Source of the DNA: Streptomyces virginiae
Lineage (GTDB): Bacteria; Actinomycetota; Actinomycetes; Streptomycetales; Streptomycetaceae
Reading direction: 5' to 3'
Length of the DNA: 64,000 nucleotides
NCBI RefSeq assembly: GCF_000720455.1
Contig: NZ_JOAK01000006.1
Coordinates: forward strand, 62,001 to 126,000
Part shown: piece by piece, positions 1 to 7,228 of the stretch
Layout: each line of letters begins with the position of its first letter
Position numbering within the stretch: the first letter of the stretch is position 1
The notes under the pieces: generated by a model
What the model was told of the DNA's origin: nothing
What the model saw: only the letters and a program-made list of their open reading frames with translations
Databases searched by the model: none
Made by a program: the position numbers and the translations under genes

Positions 1-30
1 CCGTGCTGCCTCACCCGGTCGTGAGACCGT

Positions 31-738
31 TCAGGATGCCGCCCCGGACGGGGCCTGGCCCGGACGGGGCCGGGGGGCCGGGCAGGCCTGCCAGGCGAGG
101 TGGTAGAGCGTGCTGACGCTCGCGTCGGTGGAGTCCATGGTCATGAAGCTGGTGGCCGACTGCGGGTTGGACGTGCCCGCGTTGACGCGCAGTTCGGTGT
201 TGATGTTGAAATTGCGTTTCTCACCGCACGGCGCCCAGACGAGATCCGCGTACTCCGTCCTGTCGGTCGCCTGCCAGTTGTCATTGAGCGGGCCATTGAA
301 CTGATGGGTGCGCTGGGTGGTCTGCGGCATTCCCTGGAAGTAGTAGTTCGCCTTCTCCTGCCCCCATGCGCCCGGTTGGAGGAATGCGAATCCGCGGTAG
401 TCCGCCTGGACAATGGCGTAGGTGAATCCCGAGGGAACGTGGACCCGCAGATTGAGCTGGCAGTTCTTGCGGAATCCGGTCGGCGGGGAGCCGGGCCCGA
501 CCTGGGCCAGGTAGTCACTGTAGGTGACGGTGAAGGCCGTGTTGTCGGGTGCGACGGCCACTTCCGCGGTGCCCTCCCGACAGCCGGACCCGTTCACCGT
601 GGCGAGTTCGATCACGATCTTGTCGGGCGGTGCGGTGATCTGCGGGGTGGGCCCGGCGGCCCCGGCCGGAGTTGCCGTGGCGATCAGTGCCGCGGCCGCG
701 GCGCCGGTGAACAGAGTGCGGGGCAGGGGGTGGGACAT
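31..738 (-). CDS. DUF4360 family secreted protein (copy 1)
   Basis: A 235-residue exported protein of unknown function. Residues 1-28 form a signal peptide with an Ala-rich core and an AGAA-type cleavage site. The mature part carries the DUF4360 pattern: NGSGC near the start, FTVTYSDYLAQ, FRKNCQL, YYFQGMPQTT and WAPCGE. Four cysteines could make two disulfides, and the C-terminus is a Pro-rich tail. The start is set by an AGGAGTG ribosome site just upstream (743-751); an upstream GTG at 780 lacks one. It lies in tandem, on the same strand and 48 bp away, with a close paralogue (787-1431), so the two look like a duplication that may be co-transcribed. The family is known from actinomycete and fungal secretomes without an assigned activity. 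Confidence 0.85.
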   Translation of the reverse strand: MSHPLPRTLFTGAAAAALIATATPAGAAGPTPQITAPPDKIVIELATVNGSGCREGTAEVAVAPDNTAFTVTYSDYLAQVGPGSPPTGFRKNCQLNLRVHVPSGFTYAIVQADYRGFAFLQPGAWGQEKANYYFQGMPQTTQRTHQFNGPLNDNWQATDRTEYADLVWAPCGEKRNFNINTELRVNAGTSNPQSATSFMTMDSTDASVSTLYHLAWQACPAPRPRPGQAPSGAAS

Positions 739-786
739 CGTTGTCACTCCTGACCGTGATGTGCTGGTTCCGAGGCTCACGCCGTG

Positions 787-1431
787 TCAGACCGCGGGAC
801 ATTCCTTCCACGCGAAGTGGTAGACCGTGCTGACGCTGCCGTCCGTGGAGTCCATGCTCATGAAGCTCAGGGTCTGCGGGCTCGATGTTCCGGCGTACAC
901 GCGCAGTTCGCTGTTGACGTTGAGGTTGCGCTCCTCGCCGCACGGCGCCCAGACCAGGTCGGCGTACTCCGTCTGGTCGCTCGCCTGCCAGTTGTCGGAG
1001 TAGGGGCCGTTGAACTGGTGGGTCCTGCGGGTCGTCTGGGCCATGCCCTGGAAGTAGTAGTTGGCGCGCTCCTGGCCGTAGGCCCCGCGCTGGAGGTGGG
1101 CGAAGCCGCGGTAGTCCGCCCGGGCGATGGCGTACGTGAAGCCCTGCGGTACGTGGATCTGGAGGGCCAGCTGGCAGTTCTTGCGGAAATCGGTGCCGCC
1201 GGAGCCTGCGCCGGCCTGCGCGAGGTAGTCGCTGTACGTGACCGTGAAGGAGGTGTTGTCGGAGGCGGCGGCGACGCTCGCCGTTCCCTGGGGACACCCT
1301 GAACCGTTCACGCCGACGACGTCGACCGTGATTCTCCCGGGTGGATACGTGACGTTGTGGGCCTGTGCCGGCATCGCCAGGGTGGACAACGCCACCACTG
1401 CCGCGCCGACGGTAAGCCTGCGGAGCAACAT
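787..1431 (-). CDS. DUF4360 family secreted protein (copy 2)
   Basis: A 214-residue paralogue of the downstream gene. Residues 1-24 are a signal peptide (MLLRR basic start, hydrophobic core, AQA cleavage motif). The mature domain shares TVTYSDYLAQ, FRKNCQL, YYFQGMAQTT, HQFNGP and WAPCGEE with its neighbour and the same four cysteines, but has no proline-rich tail. The ATG at 1431 is preceded by GGAG eight bases upstream; a second in-frame ATG at 1449 (six residues longer) is less well placed. This is the promoter-proximal member of the tandem pair; about 0.9 kb of apparently non-coding DNA lies upstream. Function unknown; extracellular by inference from the signal peptide. Confidence 0.85.
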   Translation of the reverse strand: MLLRRLTVGAAVVALSTLAMPAQAHNVTYPPGRITVDVVGVNGSGCPQGTASVAAASDNTSFTVTYSDYLAQAGAGSGGTDFRKNCQLALQIHVPQGFTYAIARADYRGFAHLQRGAYGQERANYYFQGMAQTTRRTHQFNGPYSDNWQASDQTEYADLVWAPCGEERNLNVNSELRVYAGTSSPQTLSFMSMDSTDGSVSTVYHFAWKECPAV

Positions 1432-2376
1432 CCTTGTTTCTCCATTCATCGGGGGCCGCCGATCCGATTTCGGCATGGACATGCCACCACGGGGGCGGGT
1501 GCGGTGACAGGACGGGATATGGACAACCGCCCCGAGGCGGTGCGCGCACCCGCCCATTGGCCGAATTCCGCTTCGGCGGTGCCCGTCCGGCCGCGACGGC
1601 CGGTGGCCTGTCCCCCGTCCGGTGGCGATGCCCACGATGGACCGGAAAGGCCCGGTTCGGTGGGCGGGCTGCGACCACGCCGGCCCCAGCAGGCGCAGCG
1701 GCCCCTGGCGTTTCATGCCTGCGGGGTCGGGCGGCGATCCGTCGCGGCGCAGGTGGGACGGCGGGCCGGCGGACCGGCCCGGACGGGCGGACCGCGAGGC
1801 AGGCGGTGGCAACTTGGCCGGACCGGACGGGATGACGTGCCGCCGTGGCGGGCGGCGAGGCATGCGGGCCGGTCGGCGCGGTCCGGAAAGCGGGTACGCA
1901 GGCCCGGCGACGCCCTGGAGGTCGCCCCGTCGGGGTCGGTGGTCCGCGACCGTGACGGGATGCCGACGGCGCCGCCTTGCCCCGGGGGGTGTCTCGTCTT
2001 CAAGGTCGGATGCGGGAGCGGTGCCGGGCGCCCCGAGCCCGGCCTGATCGGCAAGCCACCCGCTGGGGGACGTTCCAGGCGGAGGGGGCGGTTGCCCGTC
2101 CTCGCCGGCCCGGAAGCGGAGAGTGCCGGATGCGGGCGGCCGGGAAACGGCTCGCGGATGCGTCGAGGCGGAGCCGGCGCACGGTGAGCACGAGCGCGCG
2201 GTCGCCGTGCGTACGGCCACCGGCGCGGGCGTCTCGCCGCGGTGGTGGGGGCCACCGGACGGCGGTGGGCCGGCCTCGGAGCCAGAGCGCCGGCCGCGGC
2301 CTCGCCCGCGCCGGTCAGCGCGACGTCGGTGCGTCCGGCGTGCCGGCCCGGCGGTCAGACCGCGGTCAGACCGCGG
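1432..2376. other. 945-bp stretch without a recognisable gene
   Basis: All six frames are open for long distances here, as expected for very GC-rich DNA, but the translations are Arg/Pro/Gly-rich, match no family I recognise, and none shows a good ribosome site with a plausible start. The left edge must hold the promoter of the DUF4360 pair, and the right edge holds the 11-bp palindromic repeat array at 2351-2390. It could be a decayed gene or a long regulatory leader; nothing else can be supported. Confidence 0.5.
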
Positions 2377-2390
2377 TCAGACCGCGGTCA
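2351..2390. repeat. 11-bp tandem repeat of a 10-bp palindrome
   Basis: The unit GGTCAGACCGC is repeated about 3.5 times. It contains the perfect palindrome GACCGCGGTC, which occurs complete at 2358-2367, 2369-2378 and 2380-2389, a period of 11 bp or about one helical turn. The array overlaps the last codons and the TGA stop (2377-2379) of the DUF6882 gene. It could be a slipped-strand expansion, a weak terminator, or a phased protein-binding site; the sequence alone does not decide. Confidence 0.75.
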
Positions 2391-3069
2391 AGCGTACGGC
2401 GGCGATGCGGCCCGCGTCGTCGAACTCGATCTCCGCCGCGCTGCCGCCGGGAAGGTCGGTCCGGATCAGGTTCCCGTCCTCCCGGGACGGCAGGCCGTGG
2501 TGATCCAGGTAGCCGGTGACGACCCGCCGGGCCGAACGGCCGATCAGGCCCGTGCCGGTCACGAGTTGGCGCGGCAGCGACACCGCGTCGAGGCCGGCCC
2601 GCGGGACCTGCGGATCGTCCGGCAGGAAGTAGACCTGGCTGTCCGGTCCCGCCGGGAGGCCCAGGTAGCCGGGCGCCTCGGCGACGCCCATGCCCGCGAA
2701 GGCCAGCGTCTCGGCGGCCCGCCGGGGGTCCTCGAAGCCGGACAGGTCCAGGACCTCCTCGGTGAACTCGGCGATGGCGTGGGCCCGTCCGTAGCGCTCG
2801 ATCCCGCCGGTCAGGGCGACGACCTCGCTGCCGCGGAGCCCGGGGTTGGCCCAGCCCCACATCCAGGACCGCTCCCGGAGGTCGTACGTGCCCAGCACGG
2901 CGACCCGGAGCTCCAGATCGCCCTGCCGGTACAGACACGCCTCCAGGTCCGCCGTCCAGGGTCCCGTCGGCATGAACTCGGTGAGGGTCTCCAGTTGCGC
3001 GGCGCCCCAGGCCGCATGCCGTTCGGCTTCCAGCAGGAACGCGTCGCTGAACTCAGTCTTCATGATCAT
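2377..3069 (-). CDS. DUF6882-like protein
   Basis: About 230 residues, cytoplasmic, no signal peptide or membrane segment. A central WMWGWANPGL segment, preceded by a strand reading ELRVAVLGTYDL, is typical of the DUF6882 group, whose role is unknown. Two nearby starts are possible, ATG 3069 and ATG 3063. No Shine-Dalgarno precedes either, but a TAGTGT box ends seven bases before 3069, which fits leaderless translation from that ATG. The 3' end runs into the 11-bp tandem repeat, so the last residues (RLTAV) are encoded partly by repeat sequence. It is divergent from a small hypothetical gene at 3112. Family name from memory; moderate certainty. Confidence 0.75.
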   Translation of the reverse strand: MIMKTEFSDAFLLEAERHAAWGAAQLETLTEFMPTGPWTADLEACLYRQGDLELRVAVLGTYDLRERSWMWGWANPGLRGSEVVALTGGIERYGRAHAIAEFTEEVLDLSGFEDPRRAAETLAFAGMGVAEAPGYLGLPAGPDSQVYFLPDDPQVPRAGLDAVSLPRQLVTGTGLIGRSARRVVTGYLDHHGLPSREDGNLIRTDLPGGSAAEIEFDDAGRIAAVRLTAV

Positions 3070-3104
3070 GCCTATGACACTAGGGGGTGACACCGACGTC
3101 GGTG
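3070..3104 (-). promoter_or_regulatory. Putative leaderless promoter and 14-bp palindrome
   Basis: Reading the minus strand, a -10-like TAGTGT (plus-strand 3077-3082) is followed by seven bases and then the ATG at 3069. Just upstream lies a perfect 14-bp palindrome, CACCGACGTCGGTG (3091-3104), placed where an operator would cover the -35 region. No good -35 hexamer is visible. The palindrome also sits only 8 bp before the GTG of the divergent gene at 3112, so one protein bound here could affect both. Confidence 0.45.
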
Positions 3105-3111
3105 CGGGGCG

Positions 3112-3546
3112 GTGGCGTCGGGCGCGCGGGAGCACTGGAGGCGCCGGCAGCGGGCGCCGCTGCCGGACCGCGCCACCCGGTACGCGCCGCCGGGGACCGA
3201 CGCCGTCCGCGACGGCACCGCCGACCCGCCCTTCCACGCGGTCGACGACGTGTGGGCGGAGCAGGCGCAGGAGGACGTGTTCGTCTCCGTGCACTCCAAG
3301 GAGTACCCGGTCGCGTCCGGGCTGTGCGGAAACTTCCTGCTGACCTCCGCTCAGGTCCGGCAGTACCTGGGGGCCGTGGAGCGCGCACTGTCCTCCGGTC
3401 CGGCCGAACGCGCCGCCGCGGACGCCCAGGACTGGCTCTCCTGCACCCCGGGCGAGGAGCGGGGCCTCGACGGCCCGCTGCGGATGTGGCGGCACGCCGC
3501 TCGGAACGGGCTCGGCCTGTGCGCAGTGGCGGTACACCTGTACTGA
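3112..3546 (+). CDS. Hypothetical protein
   Basis: A 144-residue protein with no family I recognise. The region from about residue 20 on (WAEQAQEDVF, SVHSKEYPVASGLC, LLTSAQVRQYLGAVERAL) has the composition of real Streptomyces coding DNA, whereas the first 15 residues are Arg-rich and doubtful. The GTG at 3112 is the only start available without strong ribosome-site support; the GGAGG at 3136-3140 has no start codon behind it. It is divergent from the DUF6882 gene and ends 12 bp before the convergent coiled-coil gene. It may be an N-terminally decayed gene. Confidence 0.5.
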   Translation: MASGAREHWRRRQRAPLPDRATRYAPPGTDAVRDGTADPPFHAVDDVWAEQAQEDVFVSVHSKEYPVASGLCGNFLLTSAQVRQYLGAVERALSSGPAERAAADAQDWLSCTPGEERGLDGPLRMWRHAARNGLGLCAVAVHLY

Positions 3547-3558
3547 TGCGTGTTCCGG

Positions 3559-4395
3559 TCAGCGACGCCGGCCTTTCCGGGCCGCCGTCCGAGCCCTCTT
3601 CGCCTCCCGTACGGCGTCCTTGTGGCTGCGTTCGGCGGCCTCCGCGACGGCCGCGAGGCGCTCGCGCTCCTCTCGGGCACGGCCCAGCCGCTCCTCGAGC
3701 CCCGCGATCTGCTCGTCGAGCGCGCCGAGGCCGGCGCGTGCCTCTTCCCGCTCCGTCTCCGCCAGCGCCAGGGCCTCCTCGGCCAGCTCGGCCTCCCGGC
3801 TCGTCCGCTCGGCCTCCTGCGTGTCGTCCGGCTCCGACTCCGGTTCAGGCTCGGGCTCGGGCTCCATCCGCCGCTCGGGTTGCTGCGGTCGCGGGGCCGT
3901 ACCCGGTGCGGGTGCCACCTCGGCGAAGCCGACGGCCGGGGGCGGCGCCTTCTCCAGTACCCCGCGCGCCCAGGTGCTGGCCGCCTCGGGGTCGGCGAGG
4001 ACGCTGCGCAGGATCTGCTCCACCTCCCGCTGCACCCCGGCGGAGAGGTCCTGCCCCGCTTCGCCGGCCAGGCGCCGGGCCTCGCCGGCCATCGCCGCGA
4101 TGACCACGTGCTGCTGGTGGGACAGCTTGCGCAAGTCCTCTCCCGACAGGGTCCGGTGCGCCTCGCGCAGCCCCCGGCCGAGTTCCAGCAGATGCTGGGC
4201 CTGGTCCGCGTCGGCGCGGGCGAGCCGGTTCGCGGCCCACACCGCGAGCGTGGGCTTGTGCAGGGCGGCGATGCGTTTCGCCTCGGCCCGCTGCCCCGCC
4301 TTGCGGGCGGCGGCCGCGTGAGCGTCCCGGGCGGCCGTGAACTCCTCCGGCCTGAGCCCGTACAGCTCGGCTGCCACCGCGTCGGCATCGACCAC
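3559..4395 (-). CDS. Coiled-coil hypothetical protein
   Basis: A 278-residue soluble protein. Residues 1-130 form a helical domain (VDADAVAAELYGL, FTAARDAHAAAARK, KPTLAVWAANRLAR, LSHQQHVVIAAMAGEARRLA) found in many Streptomyces hypothetical proteins. Then comes a Pro/Glu linker with an EPEPEPEPESEP run (about 175-195), a long Glu/Ala/Arg coiled coil to about residue 265, and a basic tail. I chose GTG 4395 because the homologous N-terminus begins at VDADAVAAEL; an ATG 24 codons upstream (4467) is possible but adds low-complexity sequence. It ends convergently with the small gene at 3112. Function unknown. Confidence 0.7.
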   Translation of the reverse strand: MVDADAVAAELYGLRPEEFTAARDAHAAAARKAGQRAEAKRIAALHKPTLAVWAANRLARADADQAQHLLELGRGLREAHRTLSGEDLRKLSHQQHVVIAAMAGEARRLAGEAGQDLSAGVQREVEQILRSVLADPEAASTWARGVLEKAPPPAVGFAEVAPAPGTAPRPQQPERRMEPEPEPEPESEPDDTQEAERTSREAELAEEALALAETEREEARAGLGALDEQIAGLEERLGRAREERERLAAVAEAAERSHKDAVREAKRARTAARKGRRR

Positions 4396-4483
4396 AGCTC
4401 CACTGTCCCCCACCGGCGGTTGCGCGGCGACAGGGGAACCTGGGCTCGATCTTGCTCCCTCAACCACACTTGAGGTTGCGCGA

Positions 4484-4500
4484 TATGATCATAATGCCGC
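4484..4500 (+). promoter_or_regulatory. AT-rich -10 region before the flavoprotein gene
   Basis: The stretch before the ATG at 4501 is unusually AT-rich for this DNA and holds two overlapping -10-like hexamers, TATGAT (4484-4489) and CATAAT (4490-4495), the second only five bases before the ATG. No Shine-Dalgarno is present, so translation is probably leaderless. A matching -35 was not found at standard spacing. Confidence 0.45.
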
Positions 4501-5025
4501 ATGACCACGAAGACCCTCTACCTGCTCTGCTCCGCCGCCCCACCCGTGTTCGACGTCGCCCACGTCATCGAAGACGCCCAGGCCCGCGGCTGGAACGTGT
4601 GCCTCGGGCTCACCCCCACCGCCGCACACTGGCTCGCGGAGAGCCTCGACGGACTCGCCGCCCTCACCGGCCACCCGGTCCTCTGGCAGTACCAGCTGCC
4701 GGGCGAACCGGAGCAGTGGCCGGCCCCGGACGCGCTCCTCTACGCCCCCGCCACCTTCAACACCGTCAACGCCTGGGCCCTCGGTCTCACCGACCGGCTG
4801 ACCGTCGGTCTCGCCGCCGAAGCCCTCGGCAACACCACCCCCGTCACCGCGATCTCCTGCACCAACAGCGCCCTCGCCGCGCACCCGCAGTACGAGATCT
4901 CCCTCACCACGCTGCGGAGCGCCGGGGTCCAGCTCCTCCCGTACGACAACACCGCCGCCGACGCAGCCCCCTTCCCCTGGGCCGCCGCCCTGGCCGGCCT
5001 CGACCACACCGCCCTCCAGCACTGA
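4501..5025 (+). CDS. HFCD-type flavoprotein
   Basis: A 174-residue protein of the flavoprotein family (PF02441), which includes phosphopantothenoylcysteine decarboxylase, EpiD and UbiX-like enzymes and binds FMN as a homo-oligomer. It opens with a beta strand (LYLLCSAAPP), and the conserved APATFNTVNAWALG stretch at about residues 82-96 matches the PANANTxxKxAxGxxD consensus region of the family. EISLTTLRSAGVQLLP later fits the C-terminal helix-strand. There is no signal peptide. It stands alone on the plus strand ahead of a PLP decarboxylase that has its own promoter, so they need not be linked. The substrate cannot be read; homologues of this size in Streptomyces are unassigned. Confidence 0.8.
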   Translation: MTTKTLYLLCSAAPPVFDVAHVIEDAQARGWNVCLGLTPTAAHWLAESLDGLAALTGHPVLWQYQLPGEPEQWPAPDALLYAPATFNTVNAWALGLTDRLTVGLAAEALGNTTPVTAISCTNSALAAHPQYEISLTTLRSAGVQLLPYDNTAADAAPFPWAAALAGLDHTALQH

Positions 5026-5109
5026 CCGGCGCGGACCGACCGCCCGGACCCGCCCGGACCGCCCGGACCGCCCGGACCACCGAGGGAGAACGTACGTACG
5101 AGTCGCGGC

Positions 5110-5138
5110 TTGCGGGGCGGCGGCTCCTGTCCCATAGT
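5110..5138 (+). promoter_or_regulatory. Leaderless sigma-HrdB-type promoter
   Basis: TTGCGG (5110-5115), a 17-bp spacer and CATAGT (5133-5138) form a good vegetative promoter. Seven bases separate the -10 box from the ATG at 5146, so transcription should start at or next to the A of the ATG and give a leaderless mRNA. Confidence 0.65.
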
Positions 5139-5145
5139 CCGAGGT

Positions 5146-6513
5146 ATGGACGCGCGCGAGGCCGCGCTCCGGCGGGCGCACGAGCATGCCGTCCGGTGGC
5201 TGACGAGCCTGTCCGAGCGGCGGGTTCCCGCACGCGCTTCGGTCGACGAGATCGTGCGCGCGCTCGGCACCGAACTGCCCGACGCCCCCGGTGTTCCGGC
5301 CGACGTCGTCGACCTGCTGGCGACGGCTTGCGAGCCGGGACTGACCGCGTTCCCGAGCGGCCGGTTCTACGGTTTCGTGGTCGGCGGTACGGAGCCTGCC
5401 GCCCTCGCCGCGGACTGGCTGGTCAGCGCCTGGGACCAGAACTCCGTGATGCGGGCCGCCTCGCCCGCGTACGCGGCGGTGGAAGAGGTGGCCGCAGCGT
5501 GGCTGCTCGATCTGCTGGGGCTGCCGAGGGACAGCGGAGTCGGCTTCACCACCGGTGCCACCATGGCGAACTTCACCTGCCTCGCCGCCGCGCGCGACGA
5601 GGTGCTGCGGCGCGCCGGCTGGAGCGTCGCCCACGACGGCCTCGTCGGGGGTCCGCCCGTGCGGGCCGTCGCCGGCCAGGACCGGCACATGGCCGTGGAC
5701 CTGGCGCTGCGTTACCTGGGGCTCGGCGCCCCCGCGCTGGTGGAGGCCGACGAGCAGGGGCGCATGGATCCCGAGGCCCTGCGGCGCGTCCTGGCCGCGG
5801 GCGGGCCCGGTCCCACCGTCGTGATCCTCCAGGCCGGAGACATCCACTCCGGCGCTTTCGACCCCTTCACCGAGACCGTACGCGCCGCCCGCGAGGCGGA
5901 CGCCTGGGTGCACGTGGACGGGGCCTTCGGGCTGTGGGCGGCCGCGTCGCCGCGCCACGCGCACCTGACCGAGGGCTGCGGGTACGCCGATTCGTGGGCG
6001 ACGGACGCGCACAAGACCCTGAACGTCCCCTACGACTGCGGTCTCGCCGTCGTGCGTGACCCGTCCGCGCTCCGGGCCGCGATGGGTCTGCGCGGCGACT
6101 ACCTCATCCAGCACGAACACGGGGACCCGGTCGACAAGGTCCCCGAACTCTCCCGCCGCGGGCGGGCGTTCACGGTCTGGGCGGCGTTGCGGTCGCTCGG
6201 CCGCTCGGGGGTCGCCGAACTCGTGGACCGACTGTGCCGGCACGCGTGCGCGTTCGCCGACGGCATCGCCGCGATCGACGGCGCCCGGGTGCTCAACGAG
6301 GTGGTGTTCACGCAGGTGTGCGCCGGGTTCGGCGACGACGAGCGCACCGAGCGGGTACTCACCCGGCTGCTCGACGACGGTACGACGTGGATCAGCGGTT
6401 CCACCTGGCACGGCCGGCGCGTCATGCGCATCTCGGTGAGCAACTGGTCGACGAACGACGACGACGTGGCGCGCGCCCTGGACTCGATCCGGCGCGCCGC
6501 CGCCGGCCCCTGA
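5146..6513 (+). CDS. Pyridoxal-dependent (group II) decarboxylase family protein
   Basis: A 455-residue cytoplasmic enzyme of the PLP-dependent aromatic-amino-acid/glutamate decarboxylase superfamily (fold type I). Seen: FYGFVVGGTEPAALAADWL near residue 75, a Gly-rich cofactor loop GFTTGATMANFTCL at about 130, HVDGAFGLWA (Asp binding the pyridine nitrogen) at about 255, and SWATDAHKTLNVPYDCG with the Schiff-base lysine at about 288. C-terminal VMRISVSNWSTN is also family-typical. The start is ATG 5146, placed by the leaderless promoter; a longer reading from 5110 would begin inside the -35 box. The substrate amino acid is not predictable. It is monocistronic: the next gene is on the other strand. 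Confidence 0.9.
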   Translation: MDAREAALRRAHEHAVRWLTSLSERRVPARASVDEIVRALGTELPDAPGVPADVVDLLATACEPGLTAFPSGRFYGFVVGGTEPAALAADWLVSAWDQNSVMRAASPAYAAVEEVAAAWLLDLLGLPRDSGVGFTTGATMANFTCLAAARDEVLRRAGWSVAHDGLVGGPPVRAVAGQDRHMAVDLALRYLGLGAPALVEADEQGRMDPEALRRVLAAGGPGPTVVILQAGDIHSGAFDPFTETVRAAREADAWVHVDGAFGLWAAASPRHAHLTEGCGYADSWATDAHKTLNVPYDCGLAVVRDPSALRAAMGLRGDYLIQHEHGDPVDKVPELSRRGRAFTVWAALRSLGRSGVAELVDRLCRHACAFADGIAAIDGARVLNEVVFTQVCAGFGDDERTERVLTRLLDDGTTWISGSTWHGRRVMRISVSNWSTNDDDVARALDSIRRAAAGP

Positions 6514-6563
6514 CCGGATCCCGGCCGCGTGGGACGAGGAGGCCGGTCAGCGTCTCGCCGGCG

Positions 6564-6917
6564 TCAGTGGACCACGCTGAAGCTCCGCCAGGGTCGGGTC
6601 CTGGGCGCCGTCACGTTCGAGAGGGTCGTCGCCACGTAGATCCCGTTGTTCGGCTCGTCGGTCTGCTTGCAGTCGAAGTTCTGGTACAGGATGACGTCGA
6701 CGAGGGTGTTGTTCTCGACGTGCGTTGCCCCGTCGGGGATGGCGATCCGGTGGCAGCCCGTGACGAGGCTGTTGGAGTAGCTGATCTCGACCGGCGAGTC
6801 ATGGCCGCGGAAGCTGAGCTGGCCGACCGTGGTCCGACCCAGACCCGAGCAAGCGGTGGCGCTGAGCAGCAGCGCTGCGGCCCCCGCGATGATGCCGATA
6901 CGACGCCTGTGGGACAT
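6564..6917 (-). CDS. Small putative lipoprotein
   Basis: A 117-residue exported protein. Residues 1-22 are a signal sequence (MSHRRR, hydrophobic core, SATAC), with Cys23 a plausible lipidation site although the lipobox is not canonical. The rest contains YSNSLVTGCHRIAIP and YQNFDCKQTDEPNNGIYVA, with two more cysteines likely to form a disulfide. The start ATG 6917 has a GAGGA ribosome site eight bases upstream. It resembles in size and style small extracellular crystallin- or inhibitor-like proteins of Streptomyces, but I cannot assign it. It is convergent with the decarboxylase gene. Confidence 0.7.
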   Translation of the reverse strand: MSHRRRIGIIAGAAALLLSATACSGLGRTTVGQLSFRGHDSPVEISYSNSLVTGCHRIAIPDGATHVENNTLVDVILYQNFDCKQTDEPNNGIYVATTLSNVTAPRTRPWRSFSVVH

Positions 6918-7228
6918 GGTGCGGTCCTCGTCTGTGCGGTGGTGGCGGTCCTTGCCCACAGCGTGGCCCGGCGTGGCGCGGGTGGCTTGCTGTGCTCGGC
7001 CGACCGGATGAACTCCACCGGACGGGCCGGCCCGCGCACACGGGTGTCCGCCGCACCCGAGTGCGGCGGCCGGGGGGCGCCGCCCGTCGCCCGGAGCGAG
7101 GATGAAGGTGATGAAGGGGAACAGACGCAGCCGCGGACCGCACTCGGCGAGCGGCCGCCGGGAGCTGCGCCGCGACACGGGCCGGCCGTGCGGCGGGGCC
7201 GGGTCCGCCCGGAAGGAGCGGGTGCGGG
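6918..7228. other. 311-bp intergenic region between divergent genes
   Basis: This contains the promoters of the minus-strand lipoprotein gene and of the plus-strand phosphatase gene. I see no coding sequence, hairpin terminator or repeat that stands out. The only clear signal is the GGAAGGAG ribosome site at 7211-7218. Confidence 0.5.

Noticed and set aside
4470..4489. TTGAGG and TATGAT as a complete -35/-10 pair for the flavoprotein gene
   Set aside because: Spacing is only 8 bp, far from the 16-19 bp needed.
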